Below are positions 24,927-34,719 of a stretch of DNA of 64,000 nt, in pieces. The stretch is taken from contig CALDEM010000041.1 of the NCBI GenBank assembly GCA_937942435.1, forward strand, positions 62,001 to 126,000. The letters are read 5' to 3'. The notes beneath the pieces are model-generated. The model did no database searches. It was given only the letters and a program-made list of their open reading frames with translations, and was not told the DNA's origin. Within the stretch, counting starts at the first letter, position 1. Every line of letters starts with the position of its first letter. This DNA comes from an uncultured Saprospiraceae bacterium (GTDB taxonomy: Bacteria; Bacteroidota; Bacteroidia; Chitinophagales; Saprospiraceae). A program made the translations under genes and the position numbers.

Positions 24927-26129
24927 ATGAATATCGAAGTAGCAGGTAAGAAAGTCCTCGTAAGAGTAGACTTCAATGTACCTATAGACAAGCAAAAGCG
25001 TATCACAGATGATACTCGCATGCGTAAAGCGCTTCCAACATTGCAACACATATTGGACCAAGGTGGCGCCTTGATCTTGATGTCGCATCTGGGTCGTCCC
25101 CTTAAGAAACTAAAAGAGGATGGATCGATCAACGTTGACAAGTTCACATTGAGATTGATCATAAAGCACTTAAGTAATTTACTAGAGCGACCTGTAAAAT
25201 TCGCTTCTTCTTGTATCGGTGATGAAGCCAATCGCTTATCATCGAGCCTACAGCCAGGTGAGGTATTGTTATTAGAAAATACGAGATTTCACAAAGGTGA
25301 AGAAGCTGGAGATGAAGCTTTCGCGAAGGAGCTTTCTTCTATAGCTGACATCTATGTCAATGACGCATTTGGCACTGCACACAGAGCCCACGCGTCAACG
25401 ACAGTTGTTGCCCAGTTCTTTGATGCTTCGCAAAAGTCATTTGGCTTCTTGATGGATGCAGAAGTAAGCAATGCCAGCAAAGTGCTCAACGATCCTCAAA
25501 GACCACTTGTAGCCATCACTGGTGGCGCTAAGGTCTCAGACAAGTTATTGCTACTTGAGCGATTGATAGATTTTGCAGATACGGTTATCATCGGTGGCGG
25601 TATGGCTTACACGTTCTTTAAAGCGCAAGGAGGCAATATCGGCAAGAGTATCTGTGAGCATGACAAGTTAGATCTTGCTCTTGACCTTATGAAGAAGGCA
25701 AAAGAGAAGGGCACTACTCTACTCTTACCTGTTGACAATATCGCCGCTGATGGTTTTAGCAATGATGCTAATCGCCAGACCGTGGATAGTATGAATATAC
25801 CTGATGGTTGGGAAGGATTAGATATCGGACCAAAGAGTATCGTTGCTTTTAACGAAGCCATCAAAAGTGCCAAGACGATCATCTGGAATGGCCCTATGGG
25901 CGTGTTTGAGTTTGACAACTTTGCAATCGGTACAAACTCTGTTGCTCAAGCAGTAGCAGATGCCACTGCAGCAGGGGCATTTTCATTGATCGGTGGTGGC
26001 GACTCTGTTGCAGCTGTCAAGAAGAATGGCCTTGATGATGAAGTGAGCTTCGTCTCCACTGGCGGAGGTGCCATGTTAGAATACTTAGAAGGCAAAGACC
26101 TGCCAGGGATCAAAGCGATCACAGGCTAA
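24927..26129 (+). CDS. pgk: phosphoglycerate kinase
   Basis: 400 aa. N-terminal [10 protein letters not shown] with substrate-binding Asp/Asn, MSHLGRP (about 52-58), [13 protein letters not shown] (about 149-161), [14 protein letters not shown] (about 194) and the nucleotide end [18 protein letters not shown]. It transfers phosphate from 1,3-bisphosphoglycerate to ADP. A clear terminator follows at 26151, so gap-pgk forms a two-gene operon. Confidence 0.97.
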   Translation: MNIEVAGKKVLVRVDFNVPIDKQKRITDDTRMRKALPTLQHILDQGGALILMSHLGRPLKKLKEDGSINVDKFTLRLIIKHLSNLLERPVKFASSCIGDEANRLSSSLQPGEVLLLENTRFHKGEEAGDEAFAKELSSIADIYVNDAFGTAHRAHASTTVVAQFFDASQKSFGFLMDAEVSNASKVLNDPQRPLVAITGGAKVSDKLLLLERLIDFADTVIIGGGMAYTFFKAQGGNIGKSICEHDKLDLALDLMKKAKEKGTTLLLPVDNIAADGFSNDANRQTVDSMNIPDGWEGLDIGPKSIVAFNEAIKSAKTIIWNGPMGVFEFDNFAIGTNSVAQAVADATAAGAFSLIGGGDSVAAVKKNGLDDEVSFVSTGGGAMLEYLEGKDLPGIKAITG

Positions 26130-26150
26130 TCTCTTGATGATATAATTTAT

Positions 26151-26189
26151 AAAGGTGTATTTGTCTTTGCTGACAGATGCACCTTTTTT
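26151..26189 (+). terminator. Rho-independent terminator of gap-pgk
   Basis: 10-bp stem AAAGGTGTAT / ATGCACCTTT (one U-G pair) with a 16-nt loop and six Ts. It lies inside a longer in-frame extension of the next gene, which argues for that gene starting at 26233. Confidence 0.85.
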
Positions 26190-26232
26190 ATGTAACAATT
26201 ATCTACCTTACCTCTTGGGTAAATCATCAGCT

Positions 26233-28767
26233 ATGGCATTATCAAGCACTTACAGAACTCTGGGACTCATCTTTTTACTTCTTATAGGTTCATATCCAAT
26301 CACAGCCCAAGAATCCGTACGACCAAACTACGAGCTCGCAGCGCGGTTCTCATCAGACAATCTAAAGAAGATGGTCTTCTCAACTTCTGTAAGTCCGCAC
26401 TGGCTAAAGCATAGTGATCGATTCTGGTACGAGTATGAAACCTCAAAAGGTCAACAATGGTATCTCGTAGATCCAGCGAAGGGCAGTAAAGTCGTCCTGT
26501 TTGACAATGTATATATCGCTGCCGAGATGTCACGACTTACTGGTGATCCATATGATGCACAACATCTTGATATTAGCAAGTTAAAGTTTATCAATAACGA
26601 CCAAACGCTTCAATGGGAAGTAAAAAGTAAACTCGTCAAGGTAGATGAAGAAGATGACGACAATGAGGACGAGGAGGATGACATGGAACAAGAGGATGAC
26701 TCACAAGACAAAAAGAAGAAGAAAAAAAAGAAAGTGGCTAAGGTCTGGCATTTTGAGTATGACTTGGCTACAAAGGAGCTCACCTTAATCGATGATTATA
26801 AAAAAAAGGAAGAAGACAAAGACTGGGCGTCTATCTCGCCAGACTCAACATATGTTTTGTTTTCTCGAGATTATAATCTGTACTGGATGGACTGGGAAAA
26901 CTATCTAAAGGCTCAGAAGAAAGAAAAAGACTCGACCATCGTAGAACATCAATGGACATCTGATGGAGAAAAGGATTATGCATATGGCGGCAGAAACCGT
27001 GGCAAAGACAATGTAGACATTGAAAAAGAGAAAGACAAACGCAAATCGGTAAGCGTACTATGGAGTCAATCTGGTTCAAAGTTTTCTTTAGTAAGAGCTG
27101 ACAACCGAGAAGTGAAAGATCTATGGGTACTAAACAACACAGCTCAGCCGAGACCGACATTAGAAACTTATAAGTATCAGATGGCTGGCGAAAAAGAAGC
27201 GCCACAAATGGAGGCATATGTCTTTGACTTCCCAAGTAAAAATCAAGTAAAAATAGAGATCGATACTTTTACCGATCAGAGCATCTCAATCCTTAGAGCT
27301 CCTTTTGTAAAAGCTGATCGAGATGATGATATGAGATGGAGTCGATGGTTATCAGAGGATGATTCTAAATTATATTTTACAAGAACCAGCAGAGACTTGA
27401 AACGCATAGATATAGGATACGCTGATACAAAAACAGGAGAAGTCACAGTCTTGATAGAAGAACGTTTAAACACTTACATAGAAACCAGGGCGCTTGGCCT
27501 TGTCAACAATGGATCAGAATATATCCATTGGTCAGAGAGAGATGGTTGGGCACACTTCTATCTATATGACAATAATGGAAACTTGAAAAACCAAATTACT
27601 TCGGGGCCTTTTCATACTCAAAGTATAGAAGGCATAGATTCTAAAAACAGGGTCTTATACTTTACAGCAAATGGCAGAGAGGCTGGAGAAGACCCATACT
27701 ACTATCATCTTTATAAAGTAAACTTTGATGGATCAGGATTGCAATTATTGAATCCTGGCAACTTCGATCATCGATCTAATATTAATGACAACAACACTTA
27801 CTTTGTTAATAATCATAGTAGAGTAAATACAGCTCCTGTTTCGACACTGTTTGATGCAAGAGGCAGAAAGATCTTAGACCTTGAAACAACGGACCTGAGT
27901 AGGCTGCATGAAGCTGGCTATCAGTTTCCAGAACCATATACAGTTAAAGCTGACGACGGTATCACTGATCTATATGGTGTGATGTACAAGCCATTTGATT
28001 TTGATTCTACATTACAGTATCCTTTATTAGAATATGCATATCCAGGCCCGCAGACTGAGGCAGTAGGCAAATCATTCTCAACACGTATGGATAGGACTGA
28101 CAGAACGGCACAGTTAGGTTTTATAGTTGTCACAATTGGAAATCGAGGAGGCCACCCTGCTCGCTCTAAACGCTATCACAATTATGGATACGGCAACTTA
28201 AGAGATTATGGATTGGCAGATAAGAAATATGCGGCAGAGCAACTGGCAGATAGACATGATTTTATTGATATCAACAGAGTAGGTATATTTGGTCATTCTG
28301 GCGGCGGATTCATGTCGACAGCAGCGATGTTAGTTTATCCAGATTTTTTCAAAGTAGCAGTATCTTCCTCTGGCAACCATGAGAATGAGATATATAATCG
28401 TTGGTGGAGTGAAAAGCATCATGGCGTAACTGAAGAGGTAAATGACAAAGGAGAAGTCGTCTTCCAATACGCTATCGAAAACAATCCCAGTATTGCGAAA
28501 AACTTAAAAGGTAAACTCTTAATCACTACTGGTGATATAGATAACAATGTGCATCCTGCAGCAACAGTGCGCATGGCGCAAGCGCTGATCAAAGCGAATA
28601 AGAGATTTGATTATTTTGTATTCCCAGGTCAGCGACATGGCTACGGCAATATGAATGAGTACTTTTTCTGGCTACGAAGTGACTACTTCTGTGAGCACTT
28701 ATTGGGCAGCTCAGATACGTCTACAGATATCAAGTGGATGAACAATGCAAAGGCTAAAAAGAATTAG
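26233..28767 (+). CDS. DPP IV-like S9 family peptidase, secreted
   Basis: 844 aa from ATG 26233; longer in-frame starts would lie in the pgk terminator. Signal peptide with LGLIFLLLIG then TAQES. The propeller half precedes a C-terminal alpha/beta hydrolase: nucleophile GHSGGG (Ser689), Asp770 in DIDNNVH, His802 in QRHGYG, in the order and spacing of the DPP IV family. It should remove dipeptides (often Xaa-Pro) from secreted peptides. Residues about 137-172 form an unusual low-complexity insert, Asp/Glu-rich then eight Lys, within the propeller. Confidence 0.92.
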   Translation: MALSSTYRTLGLIFLLLIGSYPITAQESVRPNYELAARFSSDNLKKMVFSTSVSPHWLKHSDRFWYEYETSKGQQWYLVDPAKGSKVVLFDNVYIAAEMSRLTGDPYDAQHLDISKLKFINNDQTLQWEVKSKLVKVDEEDDDNEDEEDDMEQEDDSQDKKKKKKKKVAKVWHFEYDLATKELTLIDDYKKKEEDKDWASISPDSTYVLFSRDYNLYWMDWENYLKAQKKEKDSTIVEHQWTSDGEKDYAYGGRNRGKDNVDIEKEKDKRKSVSVLWSQSGSKFSLVRADNREVKDLWVLNNTAQPRPTLETYKYQMAGEKEAPQMEAYVFDFPSKNQVKIEIDTFTDQSISILRAPFVKADRDDDMRWSRWLSEDDSKLYFTRTSRDLKRIDIGYADTKTGEVTVLIEERLNTYIETRALGLVNNGSEYIHWSERDGWAHFYLYDNNGNLKNQITSGPFHTQSIEGIDSKNRVLYFTANGREAGEDPYYYHLYKVNFDGSGLQLLNPGNFDHRSNINDNNTYFVNNHSRVNTAPVSTLFDARGRKILDLETTDLSRLHEAGYQFPEPYTVKADDGITDLYGVMYKPFDFDSTLQYPLLEYAYPGPQTEAVGKSFSTRMDRTDRTAQLGFIVVTIGNRGGHPARSKRYHNYGYGNLRDYGLADKKYAAEQLADRHDFIDINRVGIFGHSGGGFMSTAAMLVYPDFFKVAVSSSGNHENEIYNRWWSEKHHGVTEEVNDKGEVVFQYAIENNPSIAKNLKGKLLITTGDIDNNVHPAATVRMAQALIKANKRFDYFVFPGQRHGYGNMNEYFFWLRSDYFCEHLLGSSDTSTDIKWMNNAKAKKN

Positions 28768-28902
28768 TGTTTTTGTTAATACAAATTTCTTCTACAGATT
28801 AAAATCAAAAATACTTTTAATTCCTCTTTTCCTTTTGTCGAAGGGTAAAGAAGATATTTTCTAATTATCAACTGCCTGCCCTTCATCCAATCATCTTCAC
28901 CT

Positions 28903-28921
28903 AATGCGAATCATTCTCAAT
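28903..28921. promoter_or_regulatory. Fur-box-like 19-bp palindrome
   Basis: AATGCGAATCATTCTCAAT matches the Fur-type pattern AATGAGAATNATTCTCATT at all but two scored positions. It lies about 90 bp upstream of the DUF1080 gene start. No iron-uptake gene is adjacent, so the match is suggestive only. Confidence 0.4.
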
Positions 28922-29009
28922 GGTTTAGATCCATCAAACATTCGTTATATTGGTTGCATCTAACAGAGCACTTTCTTTAATATCATAATCATTTACAACA
29001 GTGAGCATA

Positions 29010-30377
29010 ATGAGACGATTAATAGGCATTCTTACATTTATATCATTTGGCCTGACCGCCATAGGCCAGGATGGTTGGGAGCACCTCCTTACGGGAAATG
29101 ACTTATCCAACTTCCATCAACTCAATGGAGAAGCGATCTATAAGGCAGAAAATGGAGAGCTCATCGGCATCTCTAAGCTAAATACGCCTAACAGCTTTAT
29201 GGCGACAAAGAAGACTTACAGCGACTTTATATTGGAGTTTGAAGTATGGGTTGAGAATGGCTTAAACTCAGGTGTACAGTTTAGAAGTGAAAGCAAAGTC
29301 GACTATAACAATGGGCGTGTACATGGATATCAATGTGAGATAGAAACCAGCTCACGCAGATGGGCAGGCGGCATATATGATGAGGCACGCAGAGGATGGC
29401 TCTATCCGCTCTCTCGCAATAAGAAGGGCCAATATGCATTTGTATCTGGAGAGTGGAATCATTATCGCATAGAAGCTATCGGTCATGACCTCAGGACATG
29501 GATCAATGGCGTGCAGTGTGCTAACCTTGTGGACGATATGACTGCTGAAGGATTTATCGCATTTCAAGTGCATGGCATCGGCAACAAAGAGTTAGAAGGC
29601 AAAACGGTGCGCTGGCGCGATATCAAAATCAAAACAACAGATCTCACAGCTTCTAGAAAACCGGTCGCAAACTACGCCCCCCAGATCAGTTATATAAACA
29701 ACGAACTAACTCAAGAAGAACAACGCAAAGGATGGTACCTGCTGTGGGATGGATCATCTACCGATGGATGGCGCGGAGCCAAGCTTAAGGCATTTCCTGA
29801 TAAGGGATGGACGATGACAGATGGTGTCCTAACTGTCGAAGGATCAGATGGAGGCGAGTCAACTAATGGAGGTGATATCATAACAGAAGATGTGTTTAGC
29901 AACTTTGAACTTAGTGTAGATTTTAAAATAAGCAGAGGTGCCAATAGTGGCATCAAATACTTTGTCGATCCAGAACTCAACAAAGGATCTGGTTCCGCTA
30001 TTGGCTTAGAATATCAAATATTGGATGACTTCTCACATCCAGATGCTGACCATGGCAAAAATGGAAATCGGACTGTCGCCTCTCTGTACGACCTAATAAG
30101 GGCAGAGAACTCTGATAGTGCAAGAGGCAAAAACTTTAAAGGTCTTGGAAACTGGAATAATGCGCGCATCATCGTAAAAGGTGGCAAGGTAGAACATTGG
30201 CTCAATCATGTCAAGGTAGTCTCTTACGATAGATATAGTCAGACATTTAAGGCGTTAGTAGAGAAGAGCAAATATGAGAAATATGAGAATTTTGGAAGAT
30301 TGCCTAATGGACATATCTTACTGCAAGATCATGGCAACGAGGTGAGTTTTAGAAATATAAAGATCAGAGAGTTTTAA
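29010..30377 (+). CDS. secreted protein with two DUF1080 (3-keto-disaccharide hydrolase-like) domains
   Basis: 455 aa from ATG 29010 (GTG at 29001 is also in frame). Signal peptide ending GLTAIGQ. Two tandem DUF1080 jelly-roll domains: one starting WEHLLTGNDLSNF with SGVQFRSE and YQCEIE, the second starting WYLLWDGSSTDGW with SGIKYFV and LEYQILDD. DUF1080 proteins include 3-keto-glycoside hydrolases and carbohydrate-binding modules. Likely acts on oxidised sugars in the periplasm, possibly with the Gfo/Idh/MocA oxidoreductase (inference). A Fur-like palindrome lies upstream. Confidence 0.88.
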   Translation: MRRLIGILTFISFGLTAIGQDGWEHLLTGNDLSNFHQLNGEAIYKAENGELIGISKLNTPNSFMATKKTYSDFILEFEVWVENGLNSGVQFRSESKVDYNNGRVHGYQCEIETSSRRWAGGIYDEARRGWLYPLSRNKKGQYAFVSGEWNHYRIEAIGHDLRTWINGVQCANLVDDMTAEGFIAFQVHGIGNKELEGKTVRWRDIKIKTTDLTASRKPVANYAPQISYINNELTQEEQRKGWYLLWDGSSTDGWRGAKLKAFPDKGWTMTDGVLTVEGSDGGESTNGGDIITEDVFSNFELSVDFKISRGANSGIKYFVDPELNKGSGSAIGLEYQILDDFSHPDADHGKNGNRTVASLYDLIRAENSDSARGKNFKGLGNWNNARIIVKGGKVEHWLNHVKVVSYDRYSQTFKALVEKSKYEKYENFGRLPNGHILLQDHGNEVSFRNIKIREF

Positions 30378-30566
30378 TTTACTAATGGATTGATGGGTTG
30401 ATATGCTGGTGTCCTGATAGGATAATGGGATATGGGACAATGACCGTTGGCACTAGTGAATTTATAAATTAGAGAATGTGTGAATCAATAAAACTTAGAA
30501 TCGCGAATCTCTTATGTTGGAGCTGAAGGAGCTCTTTGGCGAATACAGAATTAGAAAATCACTTAT

Positions 30567-31373
30567 ATGTTTGAATTAGATGGGAAGGTTGCAGTGATCA
30601 CAGGTGGCGCTGGAGTACTCGGCAGTGTGATTGCAGAAGGGCTTGCAAAAGCAGGAGCAAAGGTAGCGCTCCTCGGGCGGACCAAGTCTAGCATAGATCG
30701 CAAGGTCAAAGAGATTAATTATGAAGGTGGCCATGCGCTTAGTCTGGTCTCGGATGTTCTTGATGCTGTACAATTAGAAAAAGCAAAAAAGAAGCTAATT
30801 AGAAAATGGGGGCGACTTGACATACTCATCAACTGTGCAGGTGGCAACATGAAAGGAGCAACCATCATGCCTGATCAAGACTTCTTTGATCTGGATATGG
30901 AAGACTTTGACAAGGTCGCAGATCTTAATCTGCAAGGCTCCGTCCTCCCTACTAAAATCATGGGCAGCGTCATGGCAAAGCAAAAGAAGGGATGCATCAT
31001 CAATATATCATCTATGGCATCCGAGCGAGCAATCACAAGAGTCGTCGGCTACTCTGCTGCTAAGGCAGGCATAGACAACTTTACAAAGTGGTTGGCAGTA
31101 GAGATGGCACATAAGTATGGAGAAGGCATCCGAGTTAATGCAATCGCTCCAGGATTCTATCTGGCGGAACAAAACAGACGATTACTGATGAATGAGGACG
31201 GAAGCTACACAGATAGAGGCCAGACAATTATAAATAATACACCAATGCAGAGACTAGGCAAACCAGAAGAGTTAATCAGCACCGCCCTATGGCTATGTAG
31301 TGAGGGGTCGAGTTTTATAACAGGTATCGTGGTACCCGTAGATGGTGGATTTTCGGCTTTTTCAGGTGTGTGA
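30567..31373 (+). CDS. SDR family oxidoreductase (D-mannonate oxidoreductase-like)
   Basis: 268 aa. TGGAGVLG cofactor loop (about 12-19), NCAGG (about 88-92), catalytic Ser in INISSMASE (about 148), Y161-x3-K165 in YSAAKAG, and C-terminal VDGGFSAFSGV. The extended NTPMQRLGKPEE region and long substrate loop (FYLAEQNRRLL) are like the SDR-type fructuronate/mannonate reductases of uronate catabolism, but that substrate is an inference. No other uronate genes are in the window. Confidence 0.88.
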   Translation: MFELDGKVAVITGGAGVLGSVIAEGLAKAGAKVALLGRTKSSIDRKVKEINYEGGHALSLVSDVLDAVQLEKAKKKLIRKWGRLDILINCAGGNMKGATIMPDQDFFDLDMEDFDKVADLNLQGSVLPTKIMGSVMAKQKKGCIINISSMASERAITRVVGYSAAKAGIDNFTKWLAVEMAHKYGEGIRVNAIAPGFYLAEQNRRLLMNEDGSYTDRGQTIINNTPMQRLGKPEELISTALWLCSEGSSFITGIVVPVDGGFSAFSGV

Positions 31374-31464
31374 TTGTAGCTTACACATAAGTAGGCGTTG
31401 AAGATATGGGATATAAGAAGAATTAAACTTGTTTGCAAACTTACAATTATCATAAAAACGGCTA

Positions 31465-32253
31465 TTACTCTTTGGACAGTGATATCATACGATCATAGAT
31501 AGCCATCGTTTTAGATCTCTTGAGATAAAGCTTTTGTAACGAGGGGTCGAAAACTTTTCTATTTAAAAGTGCTGGATCTATCACTTCTGTAAATGAAATC
31601 GGTCTGAGGTCGACGTGCCACCTTTGGCTTATGAGCTTATTAAGGCGGTTGATCTTGATGACGTCTTGTAGATCATCCGGTGCATGGATGACACAGCATC
31701 GCAATGGATGACGCTCCACAAATGAAAGTATGCATAAGTTAGTCTCATCCCATAAATTAAAATGTCTCGTGGATAAAAAAGGAAAAAATGATCTCCGGGC
31801 ATTGGTTCGAGTGCGATGATTAAGTGACCTAACACACTGCACGGGGTGCCTAACAACAAATACGTAATATGGGTCAGGTAAAATATCATGCCATCCTTCC
31901 AAAAAAAAAGCCGCACGTGGATCTTTCCAACCGATGATCATCCTCTCATCTGTACAATCAAAATGACGTTTTAGGACTGTTGCTGCTTCTGATTTAAATG
32001 ATTTTGTGGTTGAGAGATCACTTGCCTTGGCACGATTGATAAATGTAGACTTACTAGACAGACTGTGATCAGCTATCTGCTGTTTATGAAAATCCACAAT
32101 GGCTTGCGACTCAAAATGCCCATATGGGTTGGAGGCTGCAGCTGCGATAAGATCATCTCCAAGAAACAATCCTGCGTTATGAAAGGCATGTGCTACTAGA
32201 CTGGTGTGTGATCTATGCATACCCGCTATGATGACTGAAGAGCGATCTGACAT
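31465..32253 (-). CDS. sulfotransferase-like P-loop protein
   Basis: About 262 aa from ATG 32253 (an in-frame ATG at 32301 is less likely). The start VIIAGMHRSHTSLVAHAF is the 5'-phosphosulfate-binding loop. GWKDPRAAFFL and VVRHPVQCVRSL follow, the latter matching the 3'-phosphate-binding motif. Sulfotransferases move sulfate from PAPS to carbohydrates or other acceptors. The acceptor is unknown. It faces the SDR gene tail to tail. Confidence 0.75.
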   Translation of the reverse strand: MSDRSSVIIAGMHRSHTSLVAHAFHNAGLFLGDDLIAAAASNPYGHFESQAIVDFHKQQIADHSLSSKSTFINRAKASDLSTTKSFKSEAATVLKRHFDCTDERMIIGWKDPRAAFFLEGWHDILPDPYYVFVVRHPVQCVRSLNHRTRTNARRSFFPFLSTRHFNLWDETNLCILSFVERHPLRCCVIHAPDDLQDVIKINRLNKLISQRWHVDLRPISFTEVIDPALLNRKVFDPSLQKLYLKRSKTMAIYDRMISLSKE

Positions 32254-32602
32254 ATCAGTGCAAAATAAGGTATAACACATCATATGCCCAACTCTTAGCA
32301 CAACCTTAACGAGATCTCAGCCATATAAATCATGCTTAACAAACGAAAAATATCATCTGCAGAGATCTCTTGAGCTCACTTCTCAGTCCTTCTTTTCACA
32401 CTCTTGTTAGGGTAATTGTATATCATCAAAGCTCTCCAATAGAACCGGCTATCAGCTTTGCCTATAGCACACTTTCACTACTTAGATTTATCTCTATCTT
32501 TACTGTGAAGTATACATGGCACATAAAAACAGAGATAAGCCACTGCGCTCCGGTTACTCTTACAGACATCTGTAAGAACTATCAATATAAAATCAATTAT
32601 AC
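32254..32602. other. divergent intergenic region with operator-like palindrome
   Basis: 349 bp between the sulfotransferase-like gene and DUF2200. An open frame at 32370-32606 has no family signature and is not called. It holds the palindrome at 32558-32577, listed separately, and an 8-bp inverted repeat TTATCTCT (32488) / AGAGATAA (32531). Promoters for both flanking genes must lie here. Confidence 0.55.
32558..32577. promoter_or_regulatory. perfect 20-bp inverted repeat upstream of DUF2200
   Basis: TCTTACAGA-CA-TCTGTAAGA, 9-bp arms with a 2-bp centre, ending 25 bp before the ATG at 32603. That symmetry and position fit an operator for a dimeric repressor. No regulator gene is next to it. 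Confidence 0.5.
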
Positions 32603-32980
32603 ATGAAAGTTACAGTCGAGAAAAATGAAAAAGTTGCCAATATGGTATTTGGATCCATTTATCCACTCTACCTCAATAGATTAGAGAAAAATGGCAGAAC
32701 AAAAGAAGAGCTCGACCAGGTAATTAAGTGGTTTACTGGTTTTGATCAAGATACTTTACAAACACTTATAGATAAAAAGGCAACTTATAAAACACTTTTT
32801 GAAAAAGCTAAAATACATCCTAACGCACATATGATCAAAGGAGTCGTCTGTGGTTATCGGATAGAAGAGATAGAAGAAGAGTTTGAATTATATAAACAAT
32901 GCAGACAAATGGAAAAATTGATAGATGAATTAGCAAAGGGCCGCAAAATGGAAAAAATATTGCGCCAAGAAAAAAAGTAG
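32603..32980 (+). CDS. DUF2200 family protein
   Basis: 125 aa, typical length of DUF2200. It starts MKVTVEKNEKVANMVFGSIYP and contains YLNRLEKNGRTKEELDQVI, WFTGFD, NAHMIKGVVCGYRIEEIE and DELAKGRKMEKIL, which are the conserved blocks of this small cytoplasmic family. Function unknown. It meets the sulfatase gene tail to tail 17 bp away. Confidence 0.9.
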   Translation: MKVTVEKNEKVANMVFGSIYPLYLNRLEKNGRTKEELDQVIKWFTGFDQDTLQTLIDKKATYKTLFEKAKIHPNAHMIKGVVCGYRIEEIEEEFELYKQCRQMEKLIDELAKGRKMEKILRQEKK

Positions 32981-32997
32981 CGATCGACAAATAGAGA

Positions 32998-34557
32998 TCA
33001 CAATGGCAATGCTCTTCGCCATCCCCGCTCAAGCTGAGCAGACAGTTCTCGCCTGATATCAGTGCTACCTATGTCATCAGCGATACTCCTCGTCTCATGA
33101 GGGTCTTCAACCCGATCAAAGAGTTCCACATATTTGAGATCTCTTCGGGTTTTGAGTTCATCATCCCAGGTGTACCATTCTATATAGTGATACTTTTTTG
33201 TATTGATCGAATAGCCCATATAGCGCTTACCATCCGCAGATACTTTGGGACGACGATGAAACTGACTAAAAGCTGCAGTTTTCCAATCGGCTTCTGGGTT
33301 ATCTATTAATGGAGTCAAGCTAACCCCTTGCATATAGTCTGGGATGTTGATCCCCGCGAGATCACAGACAGTTGGAAACAAGTCCACAAGCTCTGTTAGA
33401 GCATGCGTTTGACTGCCTCTATTTTTTTGATCTGGAGCTCTAATTATAATCGGTACTTGAAGATCGATATTATAATTAGTCATTTTCCCCCAGCTGTTGT
33501 GATCGCCTAACTTCCATCCGTGATCACCCCAGATCACTATAATTGTGTTGTCATAGATATCGAGCTTTTTGAGATGATCAACGATATCTCCTATCAACGC
33601 ATCCACATAGCTCACACTTGCGTAATAACCTTGTCTCAATATTCTGGCTGTATCTTCTGACATTACAAAATCAGAGGTGGGATGACCGATGTGATTAAAA
33701 CCATCGTAGTGTCTTAACTCGTACATAGAGTTCATAGTATGAAGTGCAGCACCCTCTGGGATGTCAGGATTGTGAGCAAGGGGCATCTTCTCACGATCAT
33801 ACATATCCCAATATCTTTTAGGCACTGCAAACGGCAAGTGTGGCCTAAAGTATCCTAAACCCATATAGAATGGCTTGTCTGATTTAGCAAGACGAGTAAG
33901 TGTTTTCTTAGTCAACTCGTTTTGTGCACCATCGTAGTACATGGTATCATGGACATCGGCGGCCTCCCAAGCAGGGCCTGTGTTCCAACCATCTGCATAC
34001 CTGATTGGCCTTAGCTTGAGCAGAGAATCTCGCTTTATAACTTGGGACTTGTGCACCTCTTCACTGATATAGAAAGTCTCTCCATCTCTCTTGAGCCAAT
34101 CCTTTTTCAAATATCGCGATGGTCTCAGATCAGGCTCATCCCAAGATATCGAGTCAGGCATGTAGTTATGAAAGATCTTACCAAGATTGATCGTGTGATA
34201 ACCAAACTTAGAAAAGTACTGAGGCATCGTGACGGCATCAGGATTGATCTCTCTAAACTTATCACCGAGGTGCCAAACTCTTGTAGCGTCAGGTCTCACA
34301 CCAGTCATGAGGCTTGCTCTTGATGGTGCGCACACTGCTGACTGGCAAAAGGCATCTCTAAAGGTGATCCCCTCTGATGCTATCTTATCGATGTGAGGCG
34401 ATATCGCTATGGGATCATCATATACGCCAAGTGCTGTCCGAAGATCATCGATAGATATAAATAAGACATTAGGCCTTTTTATAATCGCATCCTGCTCATC
34501 ACAACCAAAGATAAGCGATGTGATAATAATCACCAACCAAAAGAATGGACGCTTCAT
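32998..34557 (-). CDS. iduronate-2-sulfatase-like sulfatase, lipoprotein
   Basis: 519 aa from ATG 34557 (the frame extends to 34587). Lipoprotein signal ending SLIFGC. Sulfatase type I: metal site ISIDDLR (about 34-40), formylglycine motif CAPSR with Cys76, LGYFRPHLPFAVP and WGDHGWKLGDHNSWGK (metal site). The arrangement resembles iduronate-2-sulfatase-like S1 enzymes acting on sulfated glycans. No glycan lyase is adjacent. Unlike the sulfatase at 5545 it is lipid-anchored and lacks a T9SS tail. Confidence 0.92.
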   Translation of the reverse strand: MKRPFFWLVIIITSLIFGCDEQDAIIKRPNVLFISIDDLRTALGVYDDPIAISPHIDKIASEGITFRDAFCQSAVCAPSRASLMTGVRPDATRVWHLGDKFREINPDAVTMPQYFSKFGYHTINLGKIFHNYMPDSISWDEPDLRPSRYLKKDWLKRDGETFYISEEVHKSQVIKRDSLLKLRPIRYADGWNTGPAWEAADVHDTMYYDGAQNELTKKTLTRLAKSDKPFYMGLGYFRPHLPFAVPKRYWDMYDREKMPLAHNPDIPEGAALHTMNSMYELRHYDGFNHIGHPTSDFVMSEDTARILRQGYYASVSYVDALIGDIVDHLKKLDIYDNTIIVIWGDHGWKLGDHNSWGKMTNYNIDLQVPIIIRAPDQKNRGSQTHALTELVDLFPTVCDLAGINIPDYMQGVSLTPLIDNPEADWKTAAFSQFHRRPKVSADGKRYMGYSINTKKYHYIEWYTWDDELKTRRDLKYVELFDRVEDPHETRSIADDIGSTDIRRELSAQLERGWRRALPL

Positions 34558-34719
34558 TGACAAAAATTTTATGATACATATCCTCAACCTTAACTAAGGA
34601 AACTCTAAGCTACTTCAACCACAATATCTAATGTGGTGAAACTAAAACAATCCACTCTACATAGTCAAGTAAAAGATACTCAAAAGATAGCTCAACAAAA
34701 TGAGTTAAAAAGTATAGAG

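Noticed and set aside
26155-26232. N-terminal extension of the DPP IV-like peptidase
   Set aside because: This in-frame stretch is the gap-pgk terminator; the ATG at 26233 gives a normal signal peptide.
32370-32606. 78-codon open frame upstream of DUF2200
   Set aside because: It overlaps the operator-like palindrome and ends across the DUF2200 start; no family pattern or usual codon bias.
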